Below, one piece after another: positions 13,184-25,282 of a DNA stretch of 64,000 nucleotides. The position numbers and the translations under genes are program-made. The first letter of the stretch is position 1. Every line of letters begins with the position of its first letter. A model generated the notes under the pieces. That model had not been told where the DNA came from and did not search any database. It saw only the letters and a list, made by a program, of their open reading frames with translations. Origin of the DNA: Chamaelirium japonicum (taxonomy: Eukaryota; Streptophyta; Magnoliopsida; Liliales; Melanthiaceae); the NCBI GenBank assembly GCA_947650365.1, contig OX393553.1, forward strand, positions 41,649,949-41,713,948. Direction: 5' to 3'.

Positions 13184-14435
13184 TGAATTAGAATGGATAT
13201 ATTCGTGCAAATGAATTAGAATGGATCATACGAATGAGTAAGAATGGATTGTATGAATGAATTAGAATGGATCGTACGAATGAAATAGAATGGATTATAC
13301 GAATGAATTAGAATGGATCGTACGAATGAATTAGAATAGATTGTATGAATGAATTAGAATGGATCGTACGAATGAATTCGAATGGATCGTACGAATAAAT
13401 TAGAATGGATACATTCGTGCGAAAGAATTAGAATAGATCGTATGAATGAATTAGAATGGATCGTGCGAATGAATTAGAATGGATCATACGAAGGAATTAG
13501 AATGGATCGTACGAATGAATTAGAATGGATCGTACGAATGAATTAGAATGGATCGTACGAATAAGTAAGAATGGATCGTACGAATGAAATAGAATGGATT
13601 GTACGAATGAATTAGAATGAATCGTACGAATGAATTAGAATGGATACATTCGTGCAAAAGAATTAGAATGGATTGTATGAATGAATTAGAATGGATCGTA
13701 TGAATGAATTAGATTGGATCTTATGAATGAATTAGAATGGATCGTGCGTCGTACGAATGAATTAGAATGGATCGTATTAATGAATTAGAATGGATCGTGC
13801 GAATGAATTAGAATGGATCGTACGAATGAATTAGAATGGATCGTATGAATGAATTAGAATTGATCGTGCGAATGAATTAGAATGGATCGTACGATTGAAT
13901 TAGAATGGATACGAATGAATTAGAATGGATACATTCATGCGAATGAATTAGAATGGATCATACAAATGAGTAAGAATGGATCGTACGAATGAATTAGAAT
14001 GGATCGTATGAATGAATTAGAATTGATCGTGCGAATGAATTAGAATGGATTGTGCGAATGAATTAGAATGGATCGTACGAATGAATTAGAATGGATACAT
14101 TCATGCGAATAAATTAGAATGGATCATACGAATGAGTAAGAATGGATCGTACGAATGTATTCGTGCAAATGAATTAGAATGGATCGTATGTAAGAATGAA
14201 TTAGAATGGATCATACGAATGAGTAAGAATAGATCGTACGTATGAAATAGAATGGATTGTACGAATGAATTAGAATGGATCGTACGAATGAATTAAAATA
14301 GATCTGGATCGTACGAATGAAATAGAATGGATACATTCGTGCGAATGAATTAGAATGGATCATGCGAATGAATTAGAATGGATCGTACGAATGAATTAGA
14401 ATGGATCGTATGAATGAATTAGAATGGATCGTGTA
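13184..14435 (+). repeat. Satellite block, + direction
   Basis: Contains the first copy of a distant duplicate pair (about 13.68-14.29 kb, matched at 17.02-17.62 kb) and a GATCTGGATC tag near 14302. It ends at GATCGTGTATCC, a flip type shared with 21.50 and 30.98 kb. Confidence 0.9.
13680..14290 (+). repeat. Dispersed duplicate, copy 1
   Basis: GTGCGTCGTACG at 13744 and ACGAATGTATTCG at 14151 recur at 17081 and 17488, both 3337 bp away, so there is no net indel over 400 bp. Shared rarities include a cut unit GATACGAATG and the ACGAATGTATTCG unit. Confidence 0.87.
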
Positions 14436-15289
14436 TCCATTCTAATTCATTCGTACGATCCATTCCAATTCATAAGTACGATCCATTCTAATTCATTCAT
14501 ACGATCCATTCTAATTCATTCATACGATCCATTCTAATTCATTCGCACGAATGTATCCATTCTAATTCATTCGTACGATCCATTCAATTTCATTCGTACG
14601 ATCCATTCTAATTCATTCGTACGATCCATTCTAATTCATTCGCACGATCTATTCTAATTCATTCGCACGATCCATTGTAATTCATTCGCACAATCCATTC
14701 TAATTCATTTGTACGATCCATTGTAATTCATTCGCACGATCCATTCTAATTCATTCGCACGAATGTATCCATTCTATTTCATTCGTACGATCCAGATCCA
14801 TTCTAATTCATTCGTACGATCCATTCTATTTCATTCGTGCAATCCATTCTATTTCATTTGTATGATCTATTCTTACTCATTCGTACGATCCATTCTATTT
14901 CATTTGTACGATCCATTCTAATTCATTCGTACGATCCTTTCGAATTCATTCGTACGATCCATTCTAATTCATTCGTACAATCCATTCTATTTCATTCGTA
15001 CAATCCATTCTAATTCATTCATACGATCCATTCTAATTCATTCATACGATCCATTCTAATTCATTCGTACGATCCATTCTAATTCATTCGTACAATCCAT
15101 TCTATTTCATTCGTACGATCCATTCTTACTCATTCGTATGATCCATTCTAATTCATTCGTACGATCCATTCTAATTCATTCGTACGTTCATACGATCCAT
15201 TCTAATTCATTCAGACGATCCATTCTAATTCATTCGCACAATCTATTCTAATTCATTCGTTACGATCCATTCTAATTCTCCATTCTAAT
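14436..15289 (-). repeat. Satellite block, - direction
   Basis: Contains GATCCAGATCC near 14791, the reverse complement of the GATCTGGATC tag in the preceding '+' block, with matching flanks. The two blocks are therefore an inverted duplication rather than generic repeats facing each other. The end is scrambled (TTCTCCATTCTAATTAATG). Confidence 0.88.
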
Positions 15290-16219
15290 TAATGAATTAG
15301 AATGTATTGTACGAATGAATTAGAATGGATCATATGAATGAATTAGAATGGATCGTGCGAATGAAATAGAATGGATCGTACGAATGAATTAGAATGGATC
15401 GTATGAATGAATTAGAATGGATATATACGAATGAATTAGAATGGATCGTATGAATGAATTAGATTGGATCGTACGAATAAATTAGAATGGAATGGATTGT
15501 ACGAATGAATTAGAATGGATCATGCGAATGAATTAGAATGGATTGTACAAATGAATTAGAATGGATCGTACGAATGAATTAGAATGGATCGTGAGAAAGA
15601 ATTAGAATGGATTGTTTGAATGAATTAGAATGGATCGTATGAATGAATTAGAATTGATCGTGCGAATGAAATAGAATGGATCGTACGAATGAATTAGAAT
15701 GGATACATTCATATGAATGAATTAGAATGGATCGTGCGAATGAATTAGAATGGATCGTACGAATGAATTAGAATGGATCGTGCGTCGTACGAATGAATTA
15801 GAATGGATTGTATTAATGAATTAGAATGGATCGTGCGAATGAATTAGAATGGATCGTACGAATGAATTAGAATGGATCGTATGAATGAATTAGAATGGAT
15901 ACATACGAATGAATTCGAATGGATCGTATGAATAAATTAGATTGGATCGTATGAATGAATTAGAATGGATCATACGAATGAATTAGAGTAGATCGTATGA
16001 ATGAATTAGAATGAATTAGAATGCATCATACGAATGAATTAGAATGGATACATTCGTGCAAAAGAATTAATGGATACATTCATGCGAATGAATTAGAATG
16101 GATCGTACGAATGAATTAGAATTGATCGTATGAATGAATTAGAATGGATCGTACGAAGGAATTAGAATGGATCGTACGAAGGAATTTGAATGGATTGTAG
16201 GAATGAATTAGAATTGATA
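15290..16219 (+). repeat. Satellite block, + direction
   Basis: Includes GAATGGAATGGATTGTACG (a 28-bp unit made by an extra GAATG) near 15487 and a GTGCGTCGTACG tag at 15780, with a 10-bp GAATGAATTA duplication near 16002-16018. Confidence 0.88.
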
Positions 16220-16979
16220 CACGATCCATTCTAATTCATTCATATGATCCATTCTAATTCATTCGTACAATCCATTCTAATTCATTCGCACGATCTATTC
16301 TAATTCATTCGCACGAATGTATCTATTCTATTTCATTCGTACGATCTATTCTAATTCATTCGAACGATCAATTCTAATTCATTCGTACGATCCATTCTAA
16401 TTCATTCATACAATCCATTCTTACTCATTCGTATGATCCATTCTAATTCATTTGCACGAATATATCTATTCTAATTCAATGGATCGTATGAATGAATTAG
16501 AATGGATACATACGAATGAATTAGAATGGATCTTATGAATGAATTAGAATAGATCGTACGAATGAATTAGAATGGATCGTACGAATGAATTAGAATTGAT
16601 CGTACGAATTAATTAGAATAGATTGTGCGAATGAATTAGAATGGTGCGAATGAATTAGAATGGATCGTGCGAATGAATTAGAATGGATCGTACGAATGAA
16701 TTAGAATGGATCACGTACAATCCATTCTATTTCATTCGTACGATCCATTCTTAACTCATTAGCACGATCCATTCTAATTTATTCATAAAATCCATTCTAA
16801 TTCATTCGCACGATCCATTCTTACTCATTCGTAAGATCCATTCTAATTCATTTGCACGAATATATCCATTCTAATTCATTTCCACGAATATATCCATTCT
16901 AATTCATTCATACAATCCATTCTTACTCATTCATATGATCCATTCTAATTCATTTGCACGAATATATCCATTCTAATTC
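16220..16979. repeat. Three alternating blocks (-,+,-) with a duplicated flip
   Basis: '-' at about 16220-16477, '+' at 16478-16713, '-' at 16714-16979. The '-' to '+' junction CTAATTCAATGGATCG occurs at 16471 and again about 502 bp later at 16973, preceded both times by TTTGCACGAATATATC and followed by the GATACATACG unit. Confidence 0.87.
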
Positions 16980-18675
16980 AATGGATCGTATGAATGAATT
17001 AGAATGGATACATACGAATGAATTAGAATGGATCGTATGAATGAATTAGATTGGATCGTATGAATGAATTAGAATGGATCATGCGTCGTACGAATGAATT
17101 AGAATGGATCGTATTAATGAATTAGAATGGATCGTGCGAATGAATTAGAATGGATCGTACGAATGAATTAGAATGGATCGTATGAATGAATTAGAATAGA
17201 TTGTGCGAATGAATTAGAATGGATCGTACGAATGAATTAGAATGGATACGAATGAATTAGAATGGATACATTCGTGCGAATGAATTAGAATGGATCATAC
17301 GAATGAGTAAGAATGGATCGTACGAATGAATTAGAATGGATCGTATGAATGAATTAGAATTGATCGTGCGAATGAATTAGAATGGATTGTGCGAATGAAT
17401 TAGAATGGATCGTACGAATGAATTAGAATGGATACATTTGTGCGAATGAATTAGAATGGATCATACGAATGAGTAAGAATGGATCGTACGAATGTATTCG
17501 TTCAAATGAATTAGAATAGATCGTATGTACGAATGAATTAGAATGGATCGTACGAATAAAATAGAATGGATTGTACGAATGAATTAGAATGGATCGAACG
17601 AATGAATTAGAATGGATTGAATTAGAATGAATCGTACGAATGAATTAGAATAGATCGTATGAATGAATGAGAACAAAGGAATTAGAATGGATCGTACGAA
17701 GGAATTAGAATTGTACGAATGAATTAGAATGGCTCATACGAATGAATTAGAATGGATCGTATGAATGAATTAGAATGGATCTTACGAATGAATAAGAATG
17801 GATCGTATGAATGAATTAGATTGGATCATACGAATGAATTAGAATAGATCGTATGAATGAATTAGAATGGATCGTACAAATGATGGATACATTCGTGCGA
17901 ATGAATTAGAATGGATCGTACGAATGAATTAGAATGGATCGTATGAATGAGTAAGAATGCATGAATCGTACAAATGAAATAGAATGGATTGTACGAATGA
18001 ATTAGAATGGATCATACGAATGAATTAGAGTGGATCGTATGAGTGAATTCGAATGGATCGTGCGAATGAATTTGAATGGATCGTTTGAATGAATTAGAAT
18101 GGATTGTACGAATGAATTAAAATGGATACATTCGTGCGAATGAATTAGAATGGATCGTACGAATGAATTAGAATGAATTAGAATGGATAAATTCGTGCGT
18201 ATAAATTAGAATGGATCGTAAGAAGGAATTAGAATAGATCATCGTATGAATGAGTAAGAATGTATCGTACGAATTAAATAGAATGGATTGTACGAATGAA
18301 TTAGAATGGATCGTACAAATAAATTAGAATGGATTCATTCGTGCGAATGAATTAGAATGGATCGTGCGAATGAATTAGAATGGATCGTATGAATGAATTA
18401 GAATGGATACATTCGTATGAATGAATTAGAATGGATCGTGCGAATAAATTAGAAAGGATCGTACGAATGAATTAAAATGGATCGTATGAATGAATTAGAA
18501 TAGATCGTACGAATGCATAAGAATGGATCGTACGAATGAATTAGAATGGATACATTCGTGCGAATGAATTAGAATGGATCATATGAATGAATTAGATTGG
18601 ATCGTATTAATGAATTAGAATGGGTCGCATGAATAAATTAGAATGGATCGTGCTAATGAGTAAGAATGGATCGTA
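16980..18675 (+). repeat. Satellite block, + direction
   Basis: Carries the second copy of the 13.7-kb module (about 17.02-17.62 kb) and, from about 17.93 kb, the start of the 9.4-kb duplicated segment. It ends at GATCGTATTCTAATTC. Confidence 0.9.
17020..17620 (+). repeat. Dispersed duplicate, copy 2
   Basis: Partner of 13680-14290. It lies just upstream of the 9.4-kb duplicated segment and is not itself included in it. Confidence 0.87.
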
Positions 18676-19223
18676 TTCTAATTCATTCGTACGATCCATT
18701 CTAATTCATAAGTACGATCCATTCTAATTCATTCATACGATCCATTCTAATTCATTCACACGAATGTATCCATTCTAATTCATTCGTACGATCCATTATA
18801 GTTCATTCGCACGAATGTATCCATTCTAATTCCTTCGTACGATCCATTCTAATTCATTCATACGAATGTATCCATTCTAATTCATTCATACGATCCATTC
18901 TAATTCATTCGCACGAATGTATCCATTCTAATTCATTCGTACGATCCATTCTAATTCATTCGCACAATCTACTCTAATTCATTCGTACGATCCATTCTAA
19001 TTCATTCGCACAAATGTATCCATTCTATTTCATTCGTACGATCCATTCTAATTCATTCGCACGAATGTATTCATTCTAATTCCTTCGTACGATCCATTCT
19101 AATTCATTCATACGATCCATTCTAATTCATTCATACAATCCATTCTAATTCTTTCACACGATCTATTCGAATTCATTCGTACGATCCATTCTAATTCATT
19201 CGTACAATCCATTCTATTTCATT
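18676..19223 (-). repeat. Satellite block, - direction (9.4-kb copy A)
   Basis: Matched at 28091-28640. Includes the marker CATTATAGTTCATTC near 18785, repeated near 28212. Confidence 0.9.
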
Positions 19224-19949
19224 AGAATGGATCGTACGAATGAAATAGAATGGATCGTACTTATGAATTAGAATGGATCGTACGAATGAATTAGAATGGA
19301 TCATGCGATCGTACGAATGAAATAGAATGGATTGTACGAATGAATTAGAATGGATTGTACGAATGAATTAGAATGGATCGTACAAATGAATTAGAATGGA
19401 TCGTACGAATGAATTAGAATGGATCATGTGAAAGAATTAGAATGGATTGTATGAATGAATTAGAATGGATCGTATGAATGAATTAGAATGGATCGTACGA
19501 ATGAATTAGAATGGATACATTCGTGCGAAAGAATTAGAATAGATCGTATGAACAAATTAGAATGGATCGTATGAATGAATTAGAATGGATATATTCGTGC
19601 AAATAAATTAGAATGGATCGTACGAATGAGTAAAAATGGATCGTACGAATGAAATATAATGGATTGTACGAATGAATTAGAATGGATCGTACGAATGAAT
19701 TAGAATGGATATGGATCATACGAATGAAATAGAATGGATACATTCATGCGAATGATTTAGAATGGATCGTGCGAATGAATTAGAATGGATCGTACGAATA
19801 AATTAGAATGGATACATTCGTGCGAATGAACTAGAATGGATCGTATGAATGAATTAGAGTGGATACATTTGTACGAATGAATTAGAATGGATCATACGAA
19901 TGAATTAGAATGGATACATTCGTGCGAATGAATTAGAATGGATCATACG
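19224..19949 (+). repeat. Satellite block, + direction (9.4-kb copy A)
   Basis: Matched at 28641-29366. Includes a GTACTTATG unit near 19257 and the GATATGGATC variant near 19708. Reading the minus strand gives a 69-codon open frame that is only a by-product of the repeat. Confidence 0.9.
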
Positions 19950-20017
19950 ATAACATTCGTACGATCCATTCTTACGATCCTTTCTATTTCATTCATATGA
20001 TCCGTTCTAATTCATTC
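19950..20017 (-). repeat. 68-bp micro-inverted block (copy A)
   Basis: A three-unit '-' island flanked by long '+' blocks, containing CTTACGATCC. The same island is at 29367-29435. Confidence 0.88.
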
Positions 20018-21045
20018 TAGAATGGATTGTACGAATGAATTAGAATGGATCGTACGAATGAATTAGAATTGATCGTGCGAATGAATTAGAATGGATCGTA
20101 CGAATGAATTAGAATGGATACATTTGTGCGAATGAATTAGAATGGATCATATGAATGAGTAAGAATGAATCGTACGAATGAAATAGAATGGATTGTATGA
20201 ATGAATTAGAATAGATCGTGCTAATGAATTAGAATGGATCGTACGAATGAATTAGAATGGATCGTACGAATGAATTAGAAAGGATACATTCCTGCTAATG
20301 AATTAGAATGGATCGTATGAATGAATTAGAATGGATCGTATGAATGCATTAGAATGGATCGTACGAATGAAGTAGAATGGATCGTACGAATGAATTAGTA
20401 TGGATACATTCGTGCGAATGAATTAGAATGGATCATACGAATGAGTAAGAATGGATCGTACGAATGAAATAGAATGGATTGTACGAATAAATTAGAATGG
20501 TTCGTACGAATGAATTAGAATGGATCATATGAATGAATTAGAATGGATACATTCGTGCGAATGAATTCGAATGGATCATACGAATGAGTAAGAATGGATC
20601 GTACGAATGAAATAGAATGGATTGTACGAATGAATTAGAATGGATCGTACGAATGAATTAGAGTAGATTGTATGAATGAATTAGAATGGATACATTCGTG
20701 CGAATGAATTAGAATGGATCGTACGATTGAATTAGAATAGATCGTACGAATGAATTAGAATGGATCGTACGAATGAATTTGAATAGATTGTGCGAATGAA
20801 TTAGAATAGATCGTACGAATGAATTAGAATAGATCGACGTATGAATTAGAATGGATCGTACGAATGAATTAGAATATATTGTGCGAATGAATTAGAATGG
20901 ATCATGCGAATGAATTAGAATGGATCGTACGAATGAATTAGAATGGATACATTCGTGCGAATGAATTAGAATGGATCGTACGAATGAATTAGAATGGATC
21001 GTATGAATGAATTAGAATGGATACATTCATGCGAATGAATTTGAG
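20018..21045 (+). repeat. Satellite block, + direction (copy A)
   Basis: Starts TTCTAGAATGG. Contains several runs of the GATCATAC / GAGTAAG / GAAATAG / GATTGTAC unit order that defines the pentamer module. Matched at 29436-30440. Confidence 0.9.
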
Positions 21046-21502
21046 TAATTCATTCATACGATCCATTCTAATTCATTCATACAATCCATTCTAATTCTTT
21101 CACACGTCATACGATCCATTCTAATTCATTCATACGATTCAATCTAATTCATTCATACAATCCATTCTAATTCATTCGCACGAATGTATCCATTCTAATT
21201 CATTCCTACGATCCATTTCTTACTCATTCGTATGATCCATTCTAATTCATTCGCACGTATACGAATGAATTAGAATGGAGCGTACGAATGAATTAGAATG
21301 GATACATTCGTATGAGCCATTCTTACTCATTCGTATGATCCATTCTAATTCATTCGTACGATCGTACGAATGAATTAGAATGGATCGTACGAATGAATTA
21401 GAATAGATTGTGCGAATGAATTAGAATGGATCGTGCGAATGAATTAGAATGGATTGTACGAATGAATTAGAATGGATCGTATGAATGAATTAGAATGGAT
21501 CA
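21046..21502. repeat. Cluster of five short blocks (copy A)
   Basis: '-' 21046-21257, '+' 21258-21311, '-' 21312-21362, '+' 21363-21502, then '-' onward. In the matching cluster at 30441-30979 there are 80 extra bases, made of 23+6+23+28 bp, which include the GATCTGGATC tag also seen near 14302. Confidence 0.85.
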
Positions 21503-23700
21503 TGTATCCATTCTAATTCATTCGTACGATCCATTCTAATTCATAAGTATGATCCATTCTAATTCATTCATACGATCCATTCTAATTCATTCACACGAAT
21601 GTATCCATTCTAATTCATTCGTACGATCCATTCTAATTCATTCGCACGATCCATTCTAATTCATTCATACGATCCATTCTAATTCATTCGCACGAATGTA
21701 TCCATTCTAATTCATTCATATGCGATCCATTCTAATTTATTCGTACGATCTATTCATTCTAATTCATTCGTATGATCCATTCTAATTCCTTCCTACGATC
21801 TATTTTAATTCATTCGTACGATCCATTCTATTCCATTCATACGATCCATTCTATTTCATTCGTACGATCCATTCTTATTCATTCGCACGAATGTATCCAT
21901 TCTAATTCATTCGTATAATCCATTCTAATTCATTCATACGATCCATTCTAATTCATTCGTATGATCCATTCTAATTCATTCATACGATCCATTCTATTTC
22001 ATTCGTACGATCCATTCTTACAAATGAATCCATTCTAATTCATTCGTAGGATCCATTCTAATTCATTCGTACGATCCATTCTAATTCATTCATACGATCC
22101 ATTCTAATTCATTCGCACAAATGTATCCATTCTAATTCATTCGCACGAATGTATCCATTCTAATTCATTCGTACGATCCATTCTATTTCATTCGTACGAT
22201 CCATTCTAATTCATTCGTACGATCCATTCTAATTCATTCGTATGATCCATTCTAATTCGTTCACACGAATGTATCCGATCCATTCTAATTCATTCGTATA
22301 ATCCATTCTAATTCATTCGCACGATCCATTCGAATTCACTCATACGATCCATTCTAATTCATTCGTATGATCCATTCTAATTCATTTGTATCCATTCTAT
22401 TTCATTTTCACGATCTATTCGAATTCATTTGCACGATCCATTCTAATTCATTCATACGATCCATTCTAATTCATTTATACAATCCATTCTTACTCATTCG
22501 TATGATCCATTCTAATTCATTTGCACGAATATATCCATTCTAATTCATTCATACGATCTATTCTAATTCATTCATACGATCTATTCTAATTCTTTCACAC
22601 GAATGTATCCATTCTAATTCATTTGTACTATCCATTCTAATTCCTTCGTACGATCCATTCTAATTCCTTTGTACGATCCATTCTAATTCCTTTGCATGAC
22701 CCATTATATTTCATTCGTACGATCCATTCTAATTCATTCGTACGATCCATTCTAAATTCATTCGTACGATCCATTCTAATTTATTCGTACGATCTATTCT
22801 ATTTCATTCGTACGATCCATTCTAATTCATTCATACGATCCATTCTAATTAATTCATACAATCCATTCTAATTCATTCGTACAATCCATTCTATTTCATT
22901 CGTACGAATCATTCTTACTCATTCGTATGATCCATTCTAATTCATACGTACGATCCATTCTAATTCATTCGTACGATCCATTCTAATTCCTTCGTACGTA
23001 CGATCCATTCTAATTCCTTCGTACAATCCATTCTATTTCATTCGTACGATCCATTCTTACTCATTCGTACGATCCATTCTAATTCATTCGCACGAATGTA
23101 TCCATTCTAATTCATTCGTACGATCCATTCTAATTCATTCATACGATCCATTCTTACTCATTCATATGATCCATTCTAATTCATTCGCACGATCGTGTGA
23201 ATGTATCCATTCTATTTCATTTGTACGATCTATTCTAATTCATTCGTACGATCCATTCTAATTCATTCATATAATCCATTCTAATTCTTTTACACGATCC
23301 ATTCTAATTCATTCGTACGATCCATTCTAATTCATTCGTACAATCCATTCTATTTCATTCGTACGATCCATTCTTACTCATTCGTATGATCCATTCTAAT
23401 TCATTCGCACGAATGTATCCATTCTAATTCATTCGTACGATGCATTCTAATTCATTCGTACGATCCATTCTAATTCATTCATATGATCCATTCTAATTCA
23501 TTCATACAATCCATTCTAATTCTTTCACACCATCCATTCTAATTCATTCGTACGATCCATTCTAATTCATTCATACAATCCATTCTATTTCATTCGTACG
23601 ATCCATTCTTACTCATTCGTATGATCCATTCTAAATCATTCACACGAATGTATCCATTCTAATTCATTCGTACGATCCATTCTAATTCATTCGTACGATC
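21503..23700 (-). repeat. Long satellite block, - direction (copy A)
   Basis: About 2.2 kb. Includes the GAATTCACTCATACG module at 22332 and pentamer modules (GTACAATCC, TATTTCATTC, CTTACTCATTC, GTATGATCC in order) near 23021-23080 and 23337-23410. Matched at 30980-33310, where the block is about 136 bp longer. Confidence 0.9.
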
Positions 23701-24291
23701 ATAAGAATGGATCGTACGAATGAATTAGAATAGATTGTGTGAATGATTTAGAATGGATCGTACGAATGAATTAGAATGGATACATTCGTGCGAATGAATT
23801 AGAATGGATCGTACGAATGAGTAAGAATAGATCATACGAATGAAATAGAATGGATTGTACGAATGAATTAGAATGGATTCATTCATGCGAATGAATTAAA
23901 ATGGATCGTGCGAATGAATTAAAATGGATCGTATGAATGAATTAGAATGGATACATTCGTGCGAATGAATTAGAATGGATCTTACGAATGAATTAGAATG
24001 GATCGTACGAATGAATTAGAATGGATCGTATGAATGAATTAGATTGGATCGTATGAATGAATTAGAATGGATCGTACGAATGAATTAGAATAGATCGTAC
24101 GAATGAATTAGAGTGGATCGTACGAATGAATTAGAATGGATCGTGCGAATGAATTAGAATAGATTGTGCAAATGAATTAGAATGGACTGTATGAATGAAT
24201 TAGAATGGATCGTACGAAGGAATTAGAATGGATACATTCGTGCGAATGAATTAGAATGGATCGTACGAATGAATTAGAATGGATACATTCG
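23701..24291 (+). repeat. Satellite block, + direction (copy A)
   Basis: Opens at CATAAGAATGG. Matched at 33311-33901 with an unchanged 9611-bp offset. Confidence 0.9.
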
Positions 24292-24349
24292 TACGATCCA
24301 TTCTTATTCATTCCCATGAATGTATCCATTCTAATTCATTCGTACGATC
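24292..24349 (-). repeat. 58-bp micro-inverted block (copy A)
   Basis: Contains CCCATGAATGTATCC. It is preceded by GATACATTCGTACGATCC and closed by GATCAATTAGAATGG. The same island occurs at 33902-33959. Confidence 0.87.
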
Positions 24350-24905
24350 AATTAGAATGGATCGTATGAATGAATTAGAATGGATCGTGCGAATGAATTA
24401 GAATGGATCGTACGAATGAATTAGAATGGAATGGATTGTATGAATGAATTCCTTCGTACGAATGAATTAGAATGGATCGTATGAATGAATAAGAATGGAT
24501 CGTACGAAGGAATTAGAATGGATCATACGAATGAAATAGAATGGATCGTACGAAGGAATTAGAATGGATCGTACGAAGGAATTAGAATGGTGCGAATGAA
24601 TTAGAATGGATTGTGTGAATGAATTAGAATGGATCGTACGAATGAATTAGAATAGATCGTACGAATGAATTAGAATGGATACATTCATGCTCGTGCGAAT
24701 GAATTAGAATGGATCATACGAATGAGTAAGAATGGATTGTACGAATGAATTAGAATGGATCGTGTGAATGAAATAGAATGGATCGTGCGAATGAATAAGA
24801 ATAGATTGTGCGAATGAATTAGAATGGATCGTACGAATGAGTAAGAATGGATCGTATGAAAGAAATAGAATGGATTGTACGTATCAATTAGAATGGATAC
24901 ATTTG
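24350..24905 (+). repeat. Satellite block, + direction (copy A)
   Basis: Carries one GAATTCCTTCGTACG module at 24446, the same type that is tandemly repeated at 40.7-43.2 kb. The minus strand is open for 84 codons across the end of this block; this is repeat-derived. Confidence 0.9.
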
Positions 24906-25282
24906 TTACGATCCATTCTAATTCATTCATACGATCCATTCTAATTCATTCGCACGATCCATTCTAATTCATTCGCACGATCCATTCTAATTCATTCGTA
25001 CGATCCATTCTAATTCCTTTGTACGGTCCATTCTAATTCATTCATGCAATCCATTCTAATTCTTTAACACGATCCATTCTAATTTCGTACGATCCATTCT
25101 ATTTCATTCGTACGATCCATTCTAATTCATTCGTACGATCCATTCTAATTCATTCGCACAATCTATTCTAATTCATTCGAACGATCCATTCTAATTCATT
25201 CGTACGATCCATTCTAATTCATTATTACACATTCGTACGATCCATTCTAATTCATTTGTACGATCCATTCTAATTCATTCGT
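24906..25282 (-). repeat. Satellite block, - direction (copy A)
   Basis: Closes with CATTCGTACGAATG, a perfect 14-bp palindrome, so the two blocks meet with no spacer. Matched at 34518-34875. Confidence 0.88.

Noticed and set aside
21046-21502. tRNA or structured RNA gene in the short-flip clusters
   Set aside because: Hairpin potential here is explained by opposed satellite units; there are no conserved loops or promoter boxes that I recognise.
24685-24939. Open reading stretches of 62-84 codons (also at 19534, 25408, 27429, 28951, 34296, 34996, 53202, 54236, 56632, 63165)
   Set aside because: All read the '-' direction of the satellite and give the same low-complexity peptide (variants of SFVRSILIHSY). 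In a perfect array every frame meets TAA each 69 bp; these stay open only where that TAA is mutated (CTTACTC, TATTTC) or a 28-bp unit shifts the phase. There is no sign of a ribosome site, promoter or codon constraint.
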